From: Catenaria anguillulae PL171
Lineage: Eukaryota; Blastocladiomycota; Blastocladiomycetes; Blastocladiales; Catenariaceae
Length of the DNA stretch: 64,000 nt
Direction: 5' to 3'
Assembly: GCA_002102555.1 (NCBI GenBank)
Contig: MCFL01000046.1
Span: 124,001-188,000, forward strand
The position numbers and the translations under genes are program-made. The notes beneath the pieces were generated by a model that was not told where the DNA came from, ran no database searches, and saw nothing but the letters and a program-made list of their open reading frames with translations. Positions 20,561 to 31,183 of this stretch are shown here, piece by piece (the first letter of the stretch is position 1; every line of letters begins with the position of its first letter).

Positions 20561-22084
20561 ATGTCGATCCCTCACCAAGTCAACATCATTGAGGCCAACC
20601 AAGCTTCCGGTGACCGCATCAACCAATTCCAGCACATTGACGTGGACGGTGTTGTCGTCTCTCCTCACTCGCACTGGTTCCCTAACCCGGCCGATGGTCG
20701 CGATGTCCAAGTCAACTTGATCCAGCAGAACGCTGCCTCGGGTCGCGACATTGCGCAATCGCAGCAGGGCAACATTGACGTGGTCTCGATTGGCGGGTCG
20801 CACTGGGGTACCGGTACCGGCGACGTGCAGCTCAATGTGATTCAAGCAAACCAAGCCGCCGGCTCGCGTATTGCCCAAAACCAAGGCGCCGATGTGGACG
20901 TGGTTGCTGCTGGTAACGGCTGGGGTCACTTGCACGGCTCGGGCGACGTCAACACCTTTGTGGGGCAGGCAAACCTTGCGTCCGGTAACAATATCTCGCA
21001 AGCCCAGTTTGCCGATGTGGATGTCGTTGCCATTGGTGCCGGTCATCATCACCATCACCATCACGGGTCCGCTGGCGACGTCAACACGGTCGTCTCGCAG
21101 TTCAACGCCGCGTCCGGTAACAACATTGGTCAGTTCCAAGGTGCCGACGTGGACGTGGTTGCGATTGGAAACGGCTGGGGCCATCTTCACAGCTCGGGCG
21201 ACGTCAACACGGCCGTGATTCAAACCAACCTCGCCTCGGGCAACAACATTGCTCAAGCGCAGTTTGCCGACGTCGATGTGGTCGCCATCAATGCCGGCCA
21301 CGGCCACCATCACCATCACCACGCCACTGGTGGCGACGTCAACACTTTGGTTTCGCAATTCAACGCGGCGTCCGGCAACAACATTAGTCAATTCCAAGGT
21401 GCCGACGTTGACGTGGTTGCTATCGGTAACGGTTGGGGCCACTTGCACGGTTCGGGCGACGTCAACACAGCCGTCATTCAGACCAACCTCGCGTCTGGGA
21501 ACAACATTTTCCAAGCCCAGCTTGCCGATGTCGATGTCGTTGCCATTGGTGCCGGTCATCATCACCATCACCATCACGGGTCCACGGGCGATGTCAACAC
21601 AGTTGTCTCTCAATTCAATGCCGCGTCCGGTAACAACATTGGCCAGTTCCAAGGTGCCGACGTGGACGTGGTTGCCATTGGTAACGGCTGGGGCCACTTG
21701 CACGGCGACTCTGGCGACGTCAACACCTTGGTGTCCCAATTCAACGCGGCTTCGGGCAACAATATCAACCAGTTCCAGTTTGCCGATGTAGATGTGCTTG
21801 CTCTGCACAACTCGTTTGCCCACGGCCACCATGGCCACGCGCATGACCTTGGCGACGTTATTACCAACGTGATTCAGACCAACATTGCCTCGGGCAACAA
21901 CATTAGCCAGGCTCAGTTTGCCGACGTGGATGTGTTTGCCGGTCATCATTCGTTCTCGACCGCGACCGATGGTGGCGCCCAATGGTCGGCGCACACGACC
22001 ACGATTGCCGATGGTGTTGCCAAGACAGTTGTCGCCGGCTCGGACTTGACGGACGCCGTGGTGACCACCACGACGCTCGCCTAA
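20561..22084 (+). CDS. Histidine-rich tandem beta-repeat (curlin-like) protein
   Basis: A single exon of 507 residues. Eleven tandem repeats of about 41-45 residues fill the protein. The consensus of the core is VNtxVxQxNxASGNNIxQxQxADVDVVAI: two short alternating beta strands around an ASGNN turn. The linkers alternate between an NGWGHLHGSGD type and a polyhistidine type with up to seven consecutive His. From repeat 4 onward they form 85-86-residue dimers starting at 20948, 21203, 21461 and 21719. The Gln/Asn ladder recalls bacterial curlin repeats, but the spacing differs, so homology is not claimed. The last ~50 residues are Thr/Ala/Val-rich without repeats. There is no signal peptide and no cysteine in the repeats. 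Predicted: a beta-solenoid or amyloid-like self-assembling protein, possibly metal-binding. A strong TATA box precedes it, and a paralogue lies at 49819-50463. The function is unknown. Confidence 0.85.
   Translation: MSIPHQVNIIEANQASGDRINQFQHIDVDGVVVSPHSHWFPNPADGRDVQVNLIQQNAASGRDIAQSQQGNIDVVSIGGSHWGTGTGDVQLNVIQANQAAGSRIAQNQGADVDVVAAGNGWGHLHGSGDVNTFVGQANLASGNNISQAQFADVDVVAIGAGHHHHHHHGSAGDVNTVVSQFNAASGNNIGQFQGADVDVVAIGNGWGHLHSSGDVNTAVIQTNLASGNNIAQAQFADVDVVAINAGHGHHHHHHATGGDVNTLVSQFNAASGNNISQFQGADVDVVAIGNGWGHLHGSGDVNTAVIQTNLASGNNIFQAQLADVDVVAIGAGHHHHHHHGSTGDVNTVVSQFNAASGNNIGQFQGADVDVVAIGNGWGHLHGDSGDVNTLVSQFNAASGNNINQFQFADVDVLALHNSFAHGHHGHAHDLGDVITNVIQTNIASGNNISQAQFADVDVFAGHHSFSTATDGGAQWSAHTTTIADGVAKTVVAGSDLTDAVVTTTTLA
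20945..21785 (+). repeat. 255-258 bp tandem coding repeats
   Basis: Within the repeat gene, three units of about 255-258 bp (each encoding one Gly/Trp-type and one His-type repeat) are highly similar at the DNA level, followed by a partial fourth. They include recurring stretches of CATCATCACCATCACCATCAC at about 21043, 21307 and 21557. The pattern implies recent duplication of two-repeat blocks. Confidence 0.8.
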
Positions 22085-22763
22085 GCCTGAGGTTGATCAC
22101 ACTCCTCATTGCCGCCCACTTGTGTGTGGATCGTTGGTGATTGCGACCGTTGTTGGAGGTGGACAAGATATGATTTCGCAAGGTCTTGAGTTGCTCATGA
22201 CCTTGCTTTTTCCTACCCAAACTCGTTGATCCTTGTGTGCTTGTTGCTGTGTTTTTGAGTTTCTCGTTTGTTCTTTCATACCCTTTACCCCCCGTCCCAA
22301 GCTGGCAGGTGGCTCTGTGTGTCTCGCAATCTTGTCGCTTTGTTGCATTCTCCAATCGCCCATTTCTTCGCATTTGTCACCTTGTGGTGATTCGATCCGT
22401 CGCTTGTCTCATTCTCGACCGTCTTGGGGCTCAAACCAAAACAATATGATATACATCCCAGTTAAATTTACTCTTTGTGGCTTCTTTTGATCCTTAGTGG
22501 CATATGCGTATTCGACTAGGTCGAGTGTGGACCACGACTCTAGCATGGCCTTGTGCCTACCAATCATCAATACGGAAAAAGAGGAAGGATCAGGAAAATG
22601 TCTATGAATGCACGTATGCATGAGCAGCGATGGTAAATGTACAATGTTCCTCAACAGCAACCAGGCTCGTTGGGAATGAGAGAACAACAACAAACAAAGA
22701 TCTAAATTTCGCCTGCGCCAAGGGTTCGCCTCGCGTTTCTTCGACTTGTCAAGGTCCCACACC
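22085..22763. other. Convergent 3' spacer
   Basis: It separates the repeat-protein gene from the convergent subtilase gene. No gene, repeat or RNA is supported; short T/C-rich stretches suit 3' UTRs. Confidence 0.5.
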
Positions 22764-24149
22764 TTACGGCTCGACATACAGCAAACGGTTGGGGGTAGAG
22801 CGGAGCCCGGTGATGACATTTGGCGTGGCACTCTTGATAAGTGCAGCAGACACTTCAGCAGGGGTCAAGTTCGGGTTGGTGCCAAGCAGAAGGGCTGCAG
22901 CGCCAGCAACGTGAGGGGCGGCCATACTATAATGACATGGGCCAGAATCGAGTCAGTCATCAGTCTTCAGAGCACCGGCCAATGAACGAGCGGGCTTCGC
23001 ACCTGGTGCCATCAATGGTCTCGATCCTTCCGTTGTTCCAAGTGGATTCGATCTTGACTCCAGGAGCAGCGACTAAAGGATGAACCAAGCATACAAATGC
23101 GTGAGACAAGGAACAAGATCAAGCGTCAGAGACGACGGGCAAAGGAGGGACAATGCGTACTGTCGACACACTTTCCCCAGTTTGAGAAGCTGGCAAGCCT
23201 GTCGTTCTGGTCAATGGCAGCGACGGTAATCCCGGACGGCTCGCGAGCGGGTGAGACATTGCACGCATCTGATCAACAAATGTCAGCGTTGCACCAAGTA
23301 AGCGAAGAGAAAGGAAAACAAACCTTGTGACTCATTCCCCGCGGCCAACACCATGACAACTCCGGCGTCCACGGCGGCCTTGACAGCAGCGTCGAGCGCC
23401 TCATCTGCTTCACCGCCGAGCGACAAGTTTGCCACCACCGTCTTGCCAGCCTTGCGCGCCTCGGAAACCACATACTCGATTCCTGCGATAATCCCCGACG
23501 TGGGGCCCCGACCGTTGCCATCCATCACCTTGACGGCCACGACCTTGGCCTGATCGGCCACACCAAAGGCCCTCGAAGCAACCGTTCCCGCAACATGCGT
23601 CCCGTGGCCGTTATCGTCCTTGCGGGGCCAACTGCTGTCGGAGGAAAAGCCCCAGCGTGCGCGGCCGTCGAAATTGGAATGACCAATGTGAATGCCTGTG
23701 TCAATCACATACACCGTCACACCATTTCCGGCAGTGTCGGGGTAGATGAACGGTGCGCCCGGCTCGCGCTGGCGCTGCGAAATGCGTCGCATTCCCCAGG
23801 TCGGGCGAGGGTTCGACGTCAAGACGCGCATGATGCGATCGGGTACGACGGCGGCCACGTTGGGGTTGTTCTTGAGCTTGGACACAAGATCGGTCGAAAA
23901 GGTGCCGGCAAAGCCCTTGATGGTGTGCTTGAACTCGCGGTCCAGAGCGTTGGTGATTCCCGAAGCATCCTCGCGAGAGTTTTCGCGAGCAATTTCGGCC
24001 TTGAGCGCACGAGACAGGGTTGAGTGGTCTGCTTCGGGCTTGAGCATGACAATGTAGCGATCGGGAATGGCGTCGGGTTGGGAGGTGGGAGCCGCAGACG
24101 CGGTGATGGCCAGCGCGGCAAGGGCGAGAATGAACGAGAAGGACTTCAT
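22764..24149 (-). CDS. Secreted subtilisin-like serine protease (proteinase K type)
   Basis: Four exons in phase: 24149-23324, 23268-23161, 23072-23003 and 22926-22764, with introns of 55, 88 and 76 nt. The protein has 388 residues, the usual length for fungal S8 proteinase K-like enzymes. Domains in order: signal peptide ([19 protein letters not shown]), an I9-type propeptide starting at IPDRYIVML, and a peptidase S8 domain. The catalytic triad is intact: Asp150 in VIDTG, His182 in NGHGTHVAG and Ser335 in GTSMAAPH, the last codon being split by intron 3. The oxyanion Asn is in AAGNES. CVDIAAPG and STW also fit the family. It is expected to be an extracellular endopeptidase activated by propeptide removal. 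A GGGTATAAAA box lies upstream. Confidence 0.93.
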
Positions 24150-24270
24150 TGTGGGTTGGATGGGTCTATGGTCTATGGATAGAGTGACTGGGGACGGGGA
24201 TGGGGCGAGCCGTTGGCCTGTTGCGGATGATGTGGGAATCACGGCCGGTCGGACAGGAGATGCGGGAGCC

Positions 24271-24280
24271 TTTTATACCC
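24271..24280 (-). promoter_or_regulatory. TATA box of the subtilase gene
   Basis: The minus strand reads GGGTATAAAA about 123 nt upstream of the ATG. The first nine bases match the TATA elements before both histidine-rich repeat genes. Confidence 0.65.
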
Positions 24281-25860
24281 CGGGACCGAGACGGGCTGAG
24301 TGGGCGAGAGAGCCGGCGTCTGTAGAGACTTGGTGGTGGGCTGAGCTTGGGCCCTGGTCAGTCGGACAAGGTAACAATGGTTAGCGACGCTCGTGTGCAT
24401 GCATGCAAGATGGCGAAAGAAGCAGGTCGTGTGATCGCTCCAGTTTCCGCTCATAAGTCTTGTGATCCGCCATGAAGGCACAATTGCAAGGAAACGTGAC
24501 GAAGAACCTGGTAATGTGACCGGCTCATCCGGTCATATCTTGGTCATGTGGATCAATGGGTTCTGCCCACCGTTCTGGGTCGGAATGTGTGCGTGAGCAC
24601 TTTCTCTGCGCATGTCTCAACTTCACAAGATCATCGATCTGGTGACTGAAGGTGAAGCAGGCGGTGCGCATCCATGCGTGATCTGTGCCCACATGGGTTC
24701 AGTCAGGAAAAAACGGCACCGAAACGTGCATGTGCATGCAGACAAAGCGTTGTACATGTTGGTTGACGATCGATTGTAAAGTGTTCGCAGAGGCCCACAA
24801 GTGAAACGAACGAAGCTGAGAGACGCGTGCAAGTGTTTCCTTGTTACGTGCGTTTCATGTCCGTGCTGGACCGGCGGCCGCCACATCACCTGAGCGCCAT
24901 GCAGGGTATAGGTATTGGTCGCCGGTGACGTATGAGACCGCATCGATGCACAAAGGAATGACGGTCAATGTACGGTCACTGTACACCTTTATCTTGACAG
25001 AAGTCCATCACATTGTGGTGTGGTAGGGAGTGCCCGGTCAATTCTCTCGCGGAGCACAATGCGTCCATAGTCGAGTAAAGACAATACTCACGTATGTACA
25101 TATGGACGGTATATCCGTCAGTGCTCCAAGAAACCTCAAGCTCGTGAAGCTTTGTGCTGGCACCTACGTGTGATCGGTGATCAAAGCTAAGCGGATGTGA
25201 GACATGCAATTTCTTGGGAGTCGGCAGTTAATAACTGAGCCGGCAGACAAGATATTTACACAAACGCATTGCAGATTCCAGGCTTCCATTCAGCATTTCT
25301 TCGTTTGTGTTTCAAGTGTTCCTGAATTTGCAGAGCTCACGTCGCCTACAGTATGGAATATGTTAGACCGTCAAGTGAAGCTGAGTTTCATACACAAGTC
25401 CTCAGTCGCAGCATCGTAGAATGACCTAGAATAGTGCTACATATGCTCATGACATTTCAGCTTCATTTTGCTTCGATTGTCATCCAGTTCCAGTGTACAA
25501 TCACGTTTACCCACAAAGAATCATTTCACCCTTGATGCACAACTGGCTAAGCACATCGTCTCCATTTGCCTGCTTCGAAGTCTACGAAAGAGCTTTTCTG
25601 TATTGTAAATTTTTTCAGACGTCGTGCTAAGGCCCCCCCCATAATGGTGGCAATGATGCCAGGAGACGCGGCAAGATCGGCGACGCTCGGTCATCTTTTA
25701 CTCAACGATGAACGTGGCATTTTCGTGAGGCGTGAGCTCCACCTCTTCATCTCTTTCACCCAAGTATACGACATTTCCTCCATGTAATACATCCCCAAAG
25801 CACGATAAGTATCGCTCGCATCTGTGATACCGTCTCTACCAGCGCACTGCTCTACCCGTC
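24281..25860. other. Intergenic region, no gene seen
   Basis: This region separates the divergent subtilase and methyltransferase genes. Minor features only: a small hairpin GACCGG-n5-CCGGTC at about 24519-24535, a palindromic TGATCGGTGATCA at about 25171-25183 and a C-run near 25632-25640. No gene is supported. Confidence 0.45.
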
Positions 25861-26819
25861 ATGTCGTCCGTCAACATATCTCAGCTTGCCACCAGCCTGT
25901 TGAGCGTGCCCGTCCTGGCCGCCGCCGGTGCGATCGTTGCCCATGTTGCCAACTACAACGTCACGGCACAAATTGAGTACAATACCCGCATCTTTACCAA
26001 GGTGTGTTTGCTTTGAATGAGTGACGGAGTGCGACCGGGGACAGTATTGCTGTCATCCCTGCGTTCCTTTTGCCAACGTCGCCATTGGCTTTCCATGTCA
26101 CCCAACTGACCTCGTCCGGCTCTGCTCGTGCGATTGCATTGTCGTGGGGGGGAATTAGGCAATCGGCAAGAATGCGATTTACTTTTACGCCGTGTACTTG
26201 ATCCTTTCGGCCCTTGCCCGCGATTACGTGATTGATTTGGCCATGGTGCAAGACGCAGGCTCGGTACGTCACGACGCATTCTTTCCCTGCATGCCCACAC
26301 TCCGTCTCACCCATGATGCCATCCCTCGACCCCACCGCCCTCAAACTACCCAACTATCAGCTTGTCCTGTTCCCTACAACCATTGCTCAATCTCTGGGCT
26401 ACTCGCTTTTTGCCGCTGGCATTCTCATCAACCTGTGGACGCTCAAGGCACTGGGCATCAAAAACATGTACAATGGTGACTCGTTCGGTTTCCTCATGGA
26501 CGAAATTGTGACTGGCGGGCCGTACCAGTACTGGAACGACCCGCAGTATGTGGGCACATCGTTTGCGTGCCTCGGGTATGCCATTGTGTATCAGTCGGCG
26601 GCTGGGTATGCGTTGGCGGCCATCATGTGGGTCGTGTTTCAGATTTCCGTCAAGTTTATCGAGGTATGTAGTCTGGGTGGGTTCCTGGGTGAGTTGATGG
26701 GTGTATTGTTCGTGGTTACTCATAGAGCAGAGGTTCGTGTGTGATTGTAGGGCCCGCATCTCACTCGCATTTATGCCAACCGGGCAAAGGAGGATGCCAA
26801 GAAGACAAAGAAGGAATGA
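25861..26819 (+). CDS. OPI3: Phosphatidyl-N-methylethanolamine N-methyltransferase
   Basis: Exons 25861-26001, 26159-26263, 26361-26663 and 26751-26819, all phase 0, give 205 residues, matching the ~200 of yeast Opi3 and human PEMT. Several membrane helices are evident (VLAAAGAIVAHVA, TIAQSLGYSLFAAGILINLW, LAAIMWVVFQISVKF). The family core is present: LKALGIKNMYNGDSFGFLM, then GGPYQYWNDPQYVG, with the final EGPHLTRIY around the last splice where the SAM-binding Glu-Glu/Glu-Gly region lies. It catalyses the last two methylations of the phosphatidylethanolamine to phosphatidylcholine pathway in the ER membrane, using SAM. Introns are 157, 97 and 87 nt. Confidence 0.9.
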
Positions 26820-26936
26820 GGAGTGTGGAGGCAACTGGAGTGTGTGGTCATCGACTACGATAATGTAAACAACTCTTGACGTGCACATCGACAACATGTG
26901 TACCTATGGTCTTACACCTGCTATGAGGAAACACCA

Positions 26937-28084
26937 TCAATCGTCAAGAAAGTCGTCCAGCCATGCCTCCATGCTCGCCACCTTGGACACCTCGGCAGGC
27001 TTCTTGTCCGCTGGTGTGATTTGTGTCGGATTGGCCACGTGGGAGCCCTGAGCGGGCGCCGGCTGCGCTGGCACAGTTAACGTGTCAGTGGCGGTACTGG
27101 TTGGCACGTTTGGTTGTGACTCTACAACCCGCGCCCTTGAATCGCGGGTTCTTGACCGAGAGCGAGAGCGAGACTTGGAACGTGAAGCCGGAGCGTTTGG
27201 AGAAGGCGGCTCCTGGGGTCGAAAACAGAGTGCATGTGAGGGAGAGAGGTTTGACGGTAAGGGCGTCGAGCAGAAGAAAGACATTCACACACCTTTACAG
27301 GAGAAGCCGTCTTGGCGTTTGCGATGAATGCCGTTACAGCCGGGATTCGGGTTGCGAGCGGAACCGACGCCAGGCAAGTGTCAAGCTGGTTGAGATCGAG
27401 CATTGCCACCGCGTCGAGATCCGCATTCGGTCCACCAGCGCTCTCGCGGGCTTGATCCCAAGCTTCCTCATCCTTGAACTTGAATGCACCAGCATCGGTT
27501 CGACTGCGTTGCTCTGTTGGTCGGTGTTTATTGGCGAGAACTACGTGAGGGGAGATGAGCCAGGACATCGTGCATCTATTTTGGAACTGTACCCGTTCGT
27601 GCAATCCGTTCGGCGAGCAACTTGGCCGCCTTGGCGCCGGCATCTTGTCCCCGGTCAGGCACATTCTCGTCGGCGTCGGCGTCGGCGTCGGCGTCGTCGT
27701 CACTTGTTGCTGCTGATGCACATCCACCAGAAGAACAATGAGCAAACGTGTCCACAGTGTGTAGTCAAAGCCACAGGGTTTAGACGTACGGAGGTCGCCC
27801 TCAAACCGAAACGAGTTGTCGACGACCCGACGCCGAGTCCAAAACGCTGACGCTTTCGACTGATCCGACTCGAGTTCCTCGGCAAATGGGTTGTCTTGTG
27901 CATCGTTTTCTTGCGCACTGGTCTCTTGCTGTTGGGCACGACGTGCAGATGTGGTTGTTGGCAGTGAGGATGAGCCGCCGCGGCCACGCTTCGGCGTTGA
28001 CCCACCGCGGCCGCCGCCGGCGGTCATGTCATGGGTAGCCTGGTATCGGCGAGAAGCCTTTTGCTTGTGTGCGTCGGGTCGCAT
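26937..28084 (-). CDS. Aven-like protein
   Basis: Exons 28084-27790, 27712-27593, 27540-27293 and 27212-26937 join in phase to 312 residues. Introns are 77, 52 and 80 nt. The order of features matches the Aven family. There is an RG/GGG-rich N-terminus (TAGGGRGG, KRGRGG), then FWTRRRVVDNSFRFEGD, comparable to the RRxxxSNWDRYE block, and an acidic DADADADADE stretch. Next come FKFKDEEAWD (compare FRFAEEKEWD in human Aven) and a helix MLDLNQLDTCLASVPLATRI (compare VDSELLVRALQELPLCLRL). A basic SRSKSRSRSRSR segment follows, and the protein ends with SMEAWLDDFLDD (compare EDWLDSMIS). Human Aven binds RNA G-quadruplexes and regulates apoptosis and the ATM response. The fungal role is unknown. The start could also be the ATG at 28027. 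Confidence 0.6.
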
Positions 28085-28418
28085 TGTGCGGGTGTAGAGG
28101 CGGGCTTACATGGAGGCGGTGCTACATAGCTCATACCGTGTTCACTGATCCGGGCAAGACCAACGTTCTATGCGTGCATTTGCCATTCTGTCATGGTCAC
28201 CTCTCAGCAGGGAGATTAGTGAATCAAAACGATTACATATTCACGAGGTTCTTCTTAATGCTTGCTTACAAGACAGGTTTTACTATGGATAATGTCAACG
28301 GATCAAGAGAAAAAAAAAGGCGAACAGCTTGAATGACACATCAACTCCAAATCCACAAGCAACAAACAACCTGCCTGCTTGACCGCCCACACACACATGC
28401 AACGAAGCAGCTCAGGTT
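28085..28418. other. Short intergenic spacer
   Basis: This lies between the 5' end of the Aven-like gene and the 3' end of the TFIIA gene. No feature was recognised apart from an A-run near 28311. Confidence 0.4.
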
Positions 28419-29553
28419 TCAGAATTGATAATCACCCGTCAACCTGGAAAACGCATAATCCTTGCCATTCACGTGAATGATGCCCTCACGCATGGTGCAC
28501 TTCCACTTGTTCTTTGTGCGGTTCACCTTTTCGTACAGGCACAAGATCTGGTTCTGCGCCTCGGCGTCTGCCTCGTCGTCTGCATCCTCGTCGTCGTCGT
28601 CCAGGTCACTGTTGATGGCGTCAGGATCGTCGTCGGGGTCGTCGTCGGCACCGTCGACTTGTTGGATCATGGGGCTCACGACGTGGGACGAGGCAACGGC
28701 AGGAGTAGATAAAGAGGCAGAGGTGGAGACGGCTGAGGAGGAAGCGGACTCGACGTCGTCGGCGGGACCATCGTATTGCGGAACGGCGTCGCTGGCATTG
28801 GGTTGCGTGGAAGCGGGAGGAGGCTATGGAACAAAAAGCAAAGAAAAAAAGAGTTAGATATGCGACTTGGAACGGAGACACACAGAAATGGGCAGGCGTA
28901 TATGGACGTACGCGAGGGCGGCCCTCAGGGGCAAAGCTGCCCATCACGGGTGCATTGAATTGGAACATGGGCGGCATCTGTGGGTTTGCCTGCAAAAGGA
29001 AGAGGAGATGAGCTCTCCGGCACACATGATTTGAATCGAGTCCCCACCATGAGACACAAGGCGGCCGAGTAGGGAGCAAATACGCACAGCTGCAGCACCA
29101 GCGGCAGCTACGGGAGCTGCAGGGACGGGCGCAGGGGCGGGTGCGGCAGGCGCAGCGGCGGCGGCCGGCTCGCCATAGTACTCGTCCTCTTCAATGAAGG
29201 AAAAGTCGGCGACGCGGGACTCGAATAGCTTCTTTTCCCAGGTCTGTTGCAGCGGTGGAAAGTGAGCAGGGATACTGGATCCTGTCTGTAAGTCAAGAGA
29301 GTGAGGCGTACGATGCGCAGCTCGTCCAGAATGGACTCGTCAATGTTGTAGCTCTCAAAGTCTACACGGGCATCCTCAATGACCTTATTGATGATGTCGC
29401 GGTACAGATTGGGCTGTGGGCAGAGCGTCACCGACCAGGGTCAGTGGCACGGCAACATGTGAAGCGGATGCATGTCGGCATGGCGGCAGAGCGTGCGAGT
29501 GCATTGAGCAGGGTGGCAAGGCAGCGGCAGCGTACAATGACCGAGTTGGACAT
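28419..29553 (-). CDS. TOA1: TFIIA large (alpha/beta) subunit
   Basis: Five exons, all phase 0: 29553-29536, 29413-29312, 29243-29088, 28989-28912 and 28823-28419, giving 252 residues (yeast Toa1 has 286). Exon 1 encodes only MSNSVI. The N-terminal four-helix-bundle region reads LYRDIINKVIEDARVDF...DESILDELR...TWEKKLFES, characteristic of TFIIA alpha. A Pro/Ala-rich linker follows, then an acidic run (DDDDEDADDEADAEA) and the beta-barrel region QNQILCLYEKVNRTKNKWKC..REGIIHVNGKDYAFSRLTGDYQF at the end, which contacts TBP and DNA. It acts in RNA polymerase II pre-initiation complexes with Toa2 and TBP. It shares a 134-bp upstream region with the divergent gene at 29688. Confidence 0.93.
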
Positions 29554-29687
29554 GTTGGCAGAGTGCGTAATGATCGGTTGGATCGCTTTGTCGATCAACA
29601 TCAACACTATAAATAAAGAGAGCCGCCAAGTCACTCCCGTCAGCCGCCTCTCTCTGGCTTCAATCAACATCGACACTCATCTCACTC
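29554..29687. promoter_or_regulatory. Compact bidirectional promoter
   Basis: Only 134 bp separate the predicted start codons of the TFIIA gene (minus) and the small gene at 29688 (plus). No TATA box of the GGGTATAAA kind is present, though TATAAATAAAG occurs at 29608-29618. Confidence 0.5.
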
Positions 29688-30140
29688 ATGACAGGGTTGT
29701 TTGCTGGGGTGTACGTTTTCAAACTTGTTTTCTCATGTGTCTTTTCTGGATCCTGACCCTCACTCGATACGTACGTCCAGCGCACGGACCTCAACTGCCC
29801 TCCCTACATGGGCACCCTCTGCGACGGCCTCATGTACGGCTTCCGACTCGACTCGGTCGACAAGCTCAACTGGGTCGGGCAACGCATGGGCAACCTCTCG
29901 GCCTTGATCGATGTCGTCATGCCCCACGGCCAAGTCCTCAAGTCGCACACGATCCTGCACGACCACTCGCGTGACACAGCGTCTATGTTGGAAAACGTGG
30001 CCTCACTGGATCGTCCCACGATGCTTCTTTCCCCATACATTTTTGAACTCCCCGACATGCTCCAATCGGCGCCGATTGGCACGGATGCCACTGTCGTTGG
30101 GCATGTAGCCTCCGACAAGAAAAAAATGCTCATTCAATGA
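29688..30140 (+). CDS. Small unrecognised protein, two exons
   Basis: Exons 29688-29708 and 29781-30140 join at phase 0, giving 126 residues. The intron 29709-29780 is 72 nt. The translation reads smoothly through MTGLFAG, RTDLNCPPYMGTLCDGLMYGFRLDSV, VDVVMPHGQVLKSHTILHDHS-like segments and ends DKKKMLIQ. It has no signal peptide or membrane helix. It contains two cysteines in NCPPYMGTLC and several His in SHTILHDHSRDT. Size and codon use suggest a real gene, but I do not recognise the family. Confidence 0.6.
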
Positions 30141-30830
30141 TCGTGCGTTGAAAACTCTATTCTCAAACCTTCCATTCGTTATGGCATCATCTCTAATTGC
30201 ACTATCCTTGTTTTGTTTACTCGCAAGAATTTGATCAATTCTCTTGTCGGATTGTGCCCAAGGCGCACAAGACACCCTGGGCCCAGCCCAATATCATCGA
30301 AATTGTAGTTGATTCACGCCTGTATGGTCTCGGTTTTTCATTCTTCAGCAGTCAAACATTGTTTGCTCACCATCATGTTTCCATGTCATTTTTGTGCTCT
30401 AAAGGTCGGACAAGATCAGGTGCCCTAGCGGTGCCTCCTTTTCGGCTTGTGGGCCGTTGCTTCTGGTCGACGGCCAGTTCTACGTTCACGCCAACCATTT
30501 CGTCCTTGACCCATTGTGCCGCGGTTGCCATACACACCCAATTCATTTCGTCCATTCTTTCTTCATTCCGCGGCAGGTTGCTCATGGGTATGCCAAGGGA
30601 CAGACCCCCTCAAGTGCGAAAGAACTATATAGTCATTTAGCAATCGCTGTTTCACTTTGCGGGTGAACTCATGAGGAAATGCTTCCGCTTCTCGACTTAA
30701 AACATACCGCCGAGGAAAAAGCAATGCGACGCATAATAGAAAACAGGCTATGTCCAAGACGGCAAAGCTCGCCCACATCAACACAGGACGGCTTAGCAAC
30801 AGAGCTCTGGAATCGTTCAAAAGCGTTTCT
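30141..30830. other. Intergenic region, no gene seen
   Basis: It holds only short ORFs. The area next to the tRNA shows nothing further. Confidence 0.4.
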
Positions 30831-30914
30831 GGTGGCAGTGGGGTTCGAACCCACGCGTTGGAAGCCAACAAAGGAACTTAAGTCCTTCTCCTTAGACCAC
30901 TCGGACATACCACC
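30831..30914 (-). tRNA. tRNA-Leu (anticodon TAA)
   Basis: The 84-nt minus-strand sequence folds as a class II tRNA. The acceptor stem pairs GGTGGTA with TGCCACC (one G-T). The D arm contains GAGTGGTCTAAGGA. The anticodon stem AAGGA/TCCTT closes the loop CTTAAGT, giving anticodon TAA, which reads leucine codon UUA. A long variable arm (about TGTTGGCTTCCAACG) follows, then the T arm GTGGG-TTCGAAC-CCCAC with an intact B box. It has no intron and no encoded CCA. UUA is a rare codon in this GC-rich window. Confidence 0.95.
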
Positions 30915-31183
30915 TCGATAAGGCAAACCGCACCGCTTTGGTCACAACGGCGGATCGGATCAAGTCAACCATGCAAGCTTGGTTCGACGAGGGAGGTTTG
31001 CTCGTCATGCAATGTGCGATGGGGCGAAAAATGAACGACTTTATGCTGAGTGAGGGAATGCAAAAGGATGAATAAATATCTTGAATTTACCTACATCCCA
31101 TACGAATACTGCAACACCAGAATCGAAAAACAGCAAAACACATCAAACAGTGAAAAAAAACAAAAAAAACTCCACCCAATCAC

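Noticed and set aside
20945-21785. Regular DNA repeats as a CRISPR or satellite array
   Set aside because: They lie inside an intact reading frame with codon-aligned variation, so they are coding repeats.
20543-21994. Minus-strand ORF of 483 residues opposite the repeat gene
   Set aside because: It is the mirror of the codon-periodic repeats. The plus strand has the start, TATA box and a recognisable paralogue elsewhere, while the antisense product has none.
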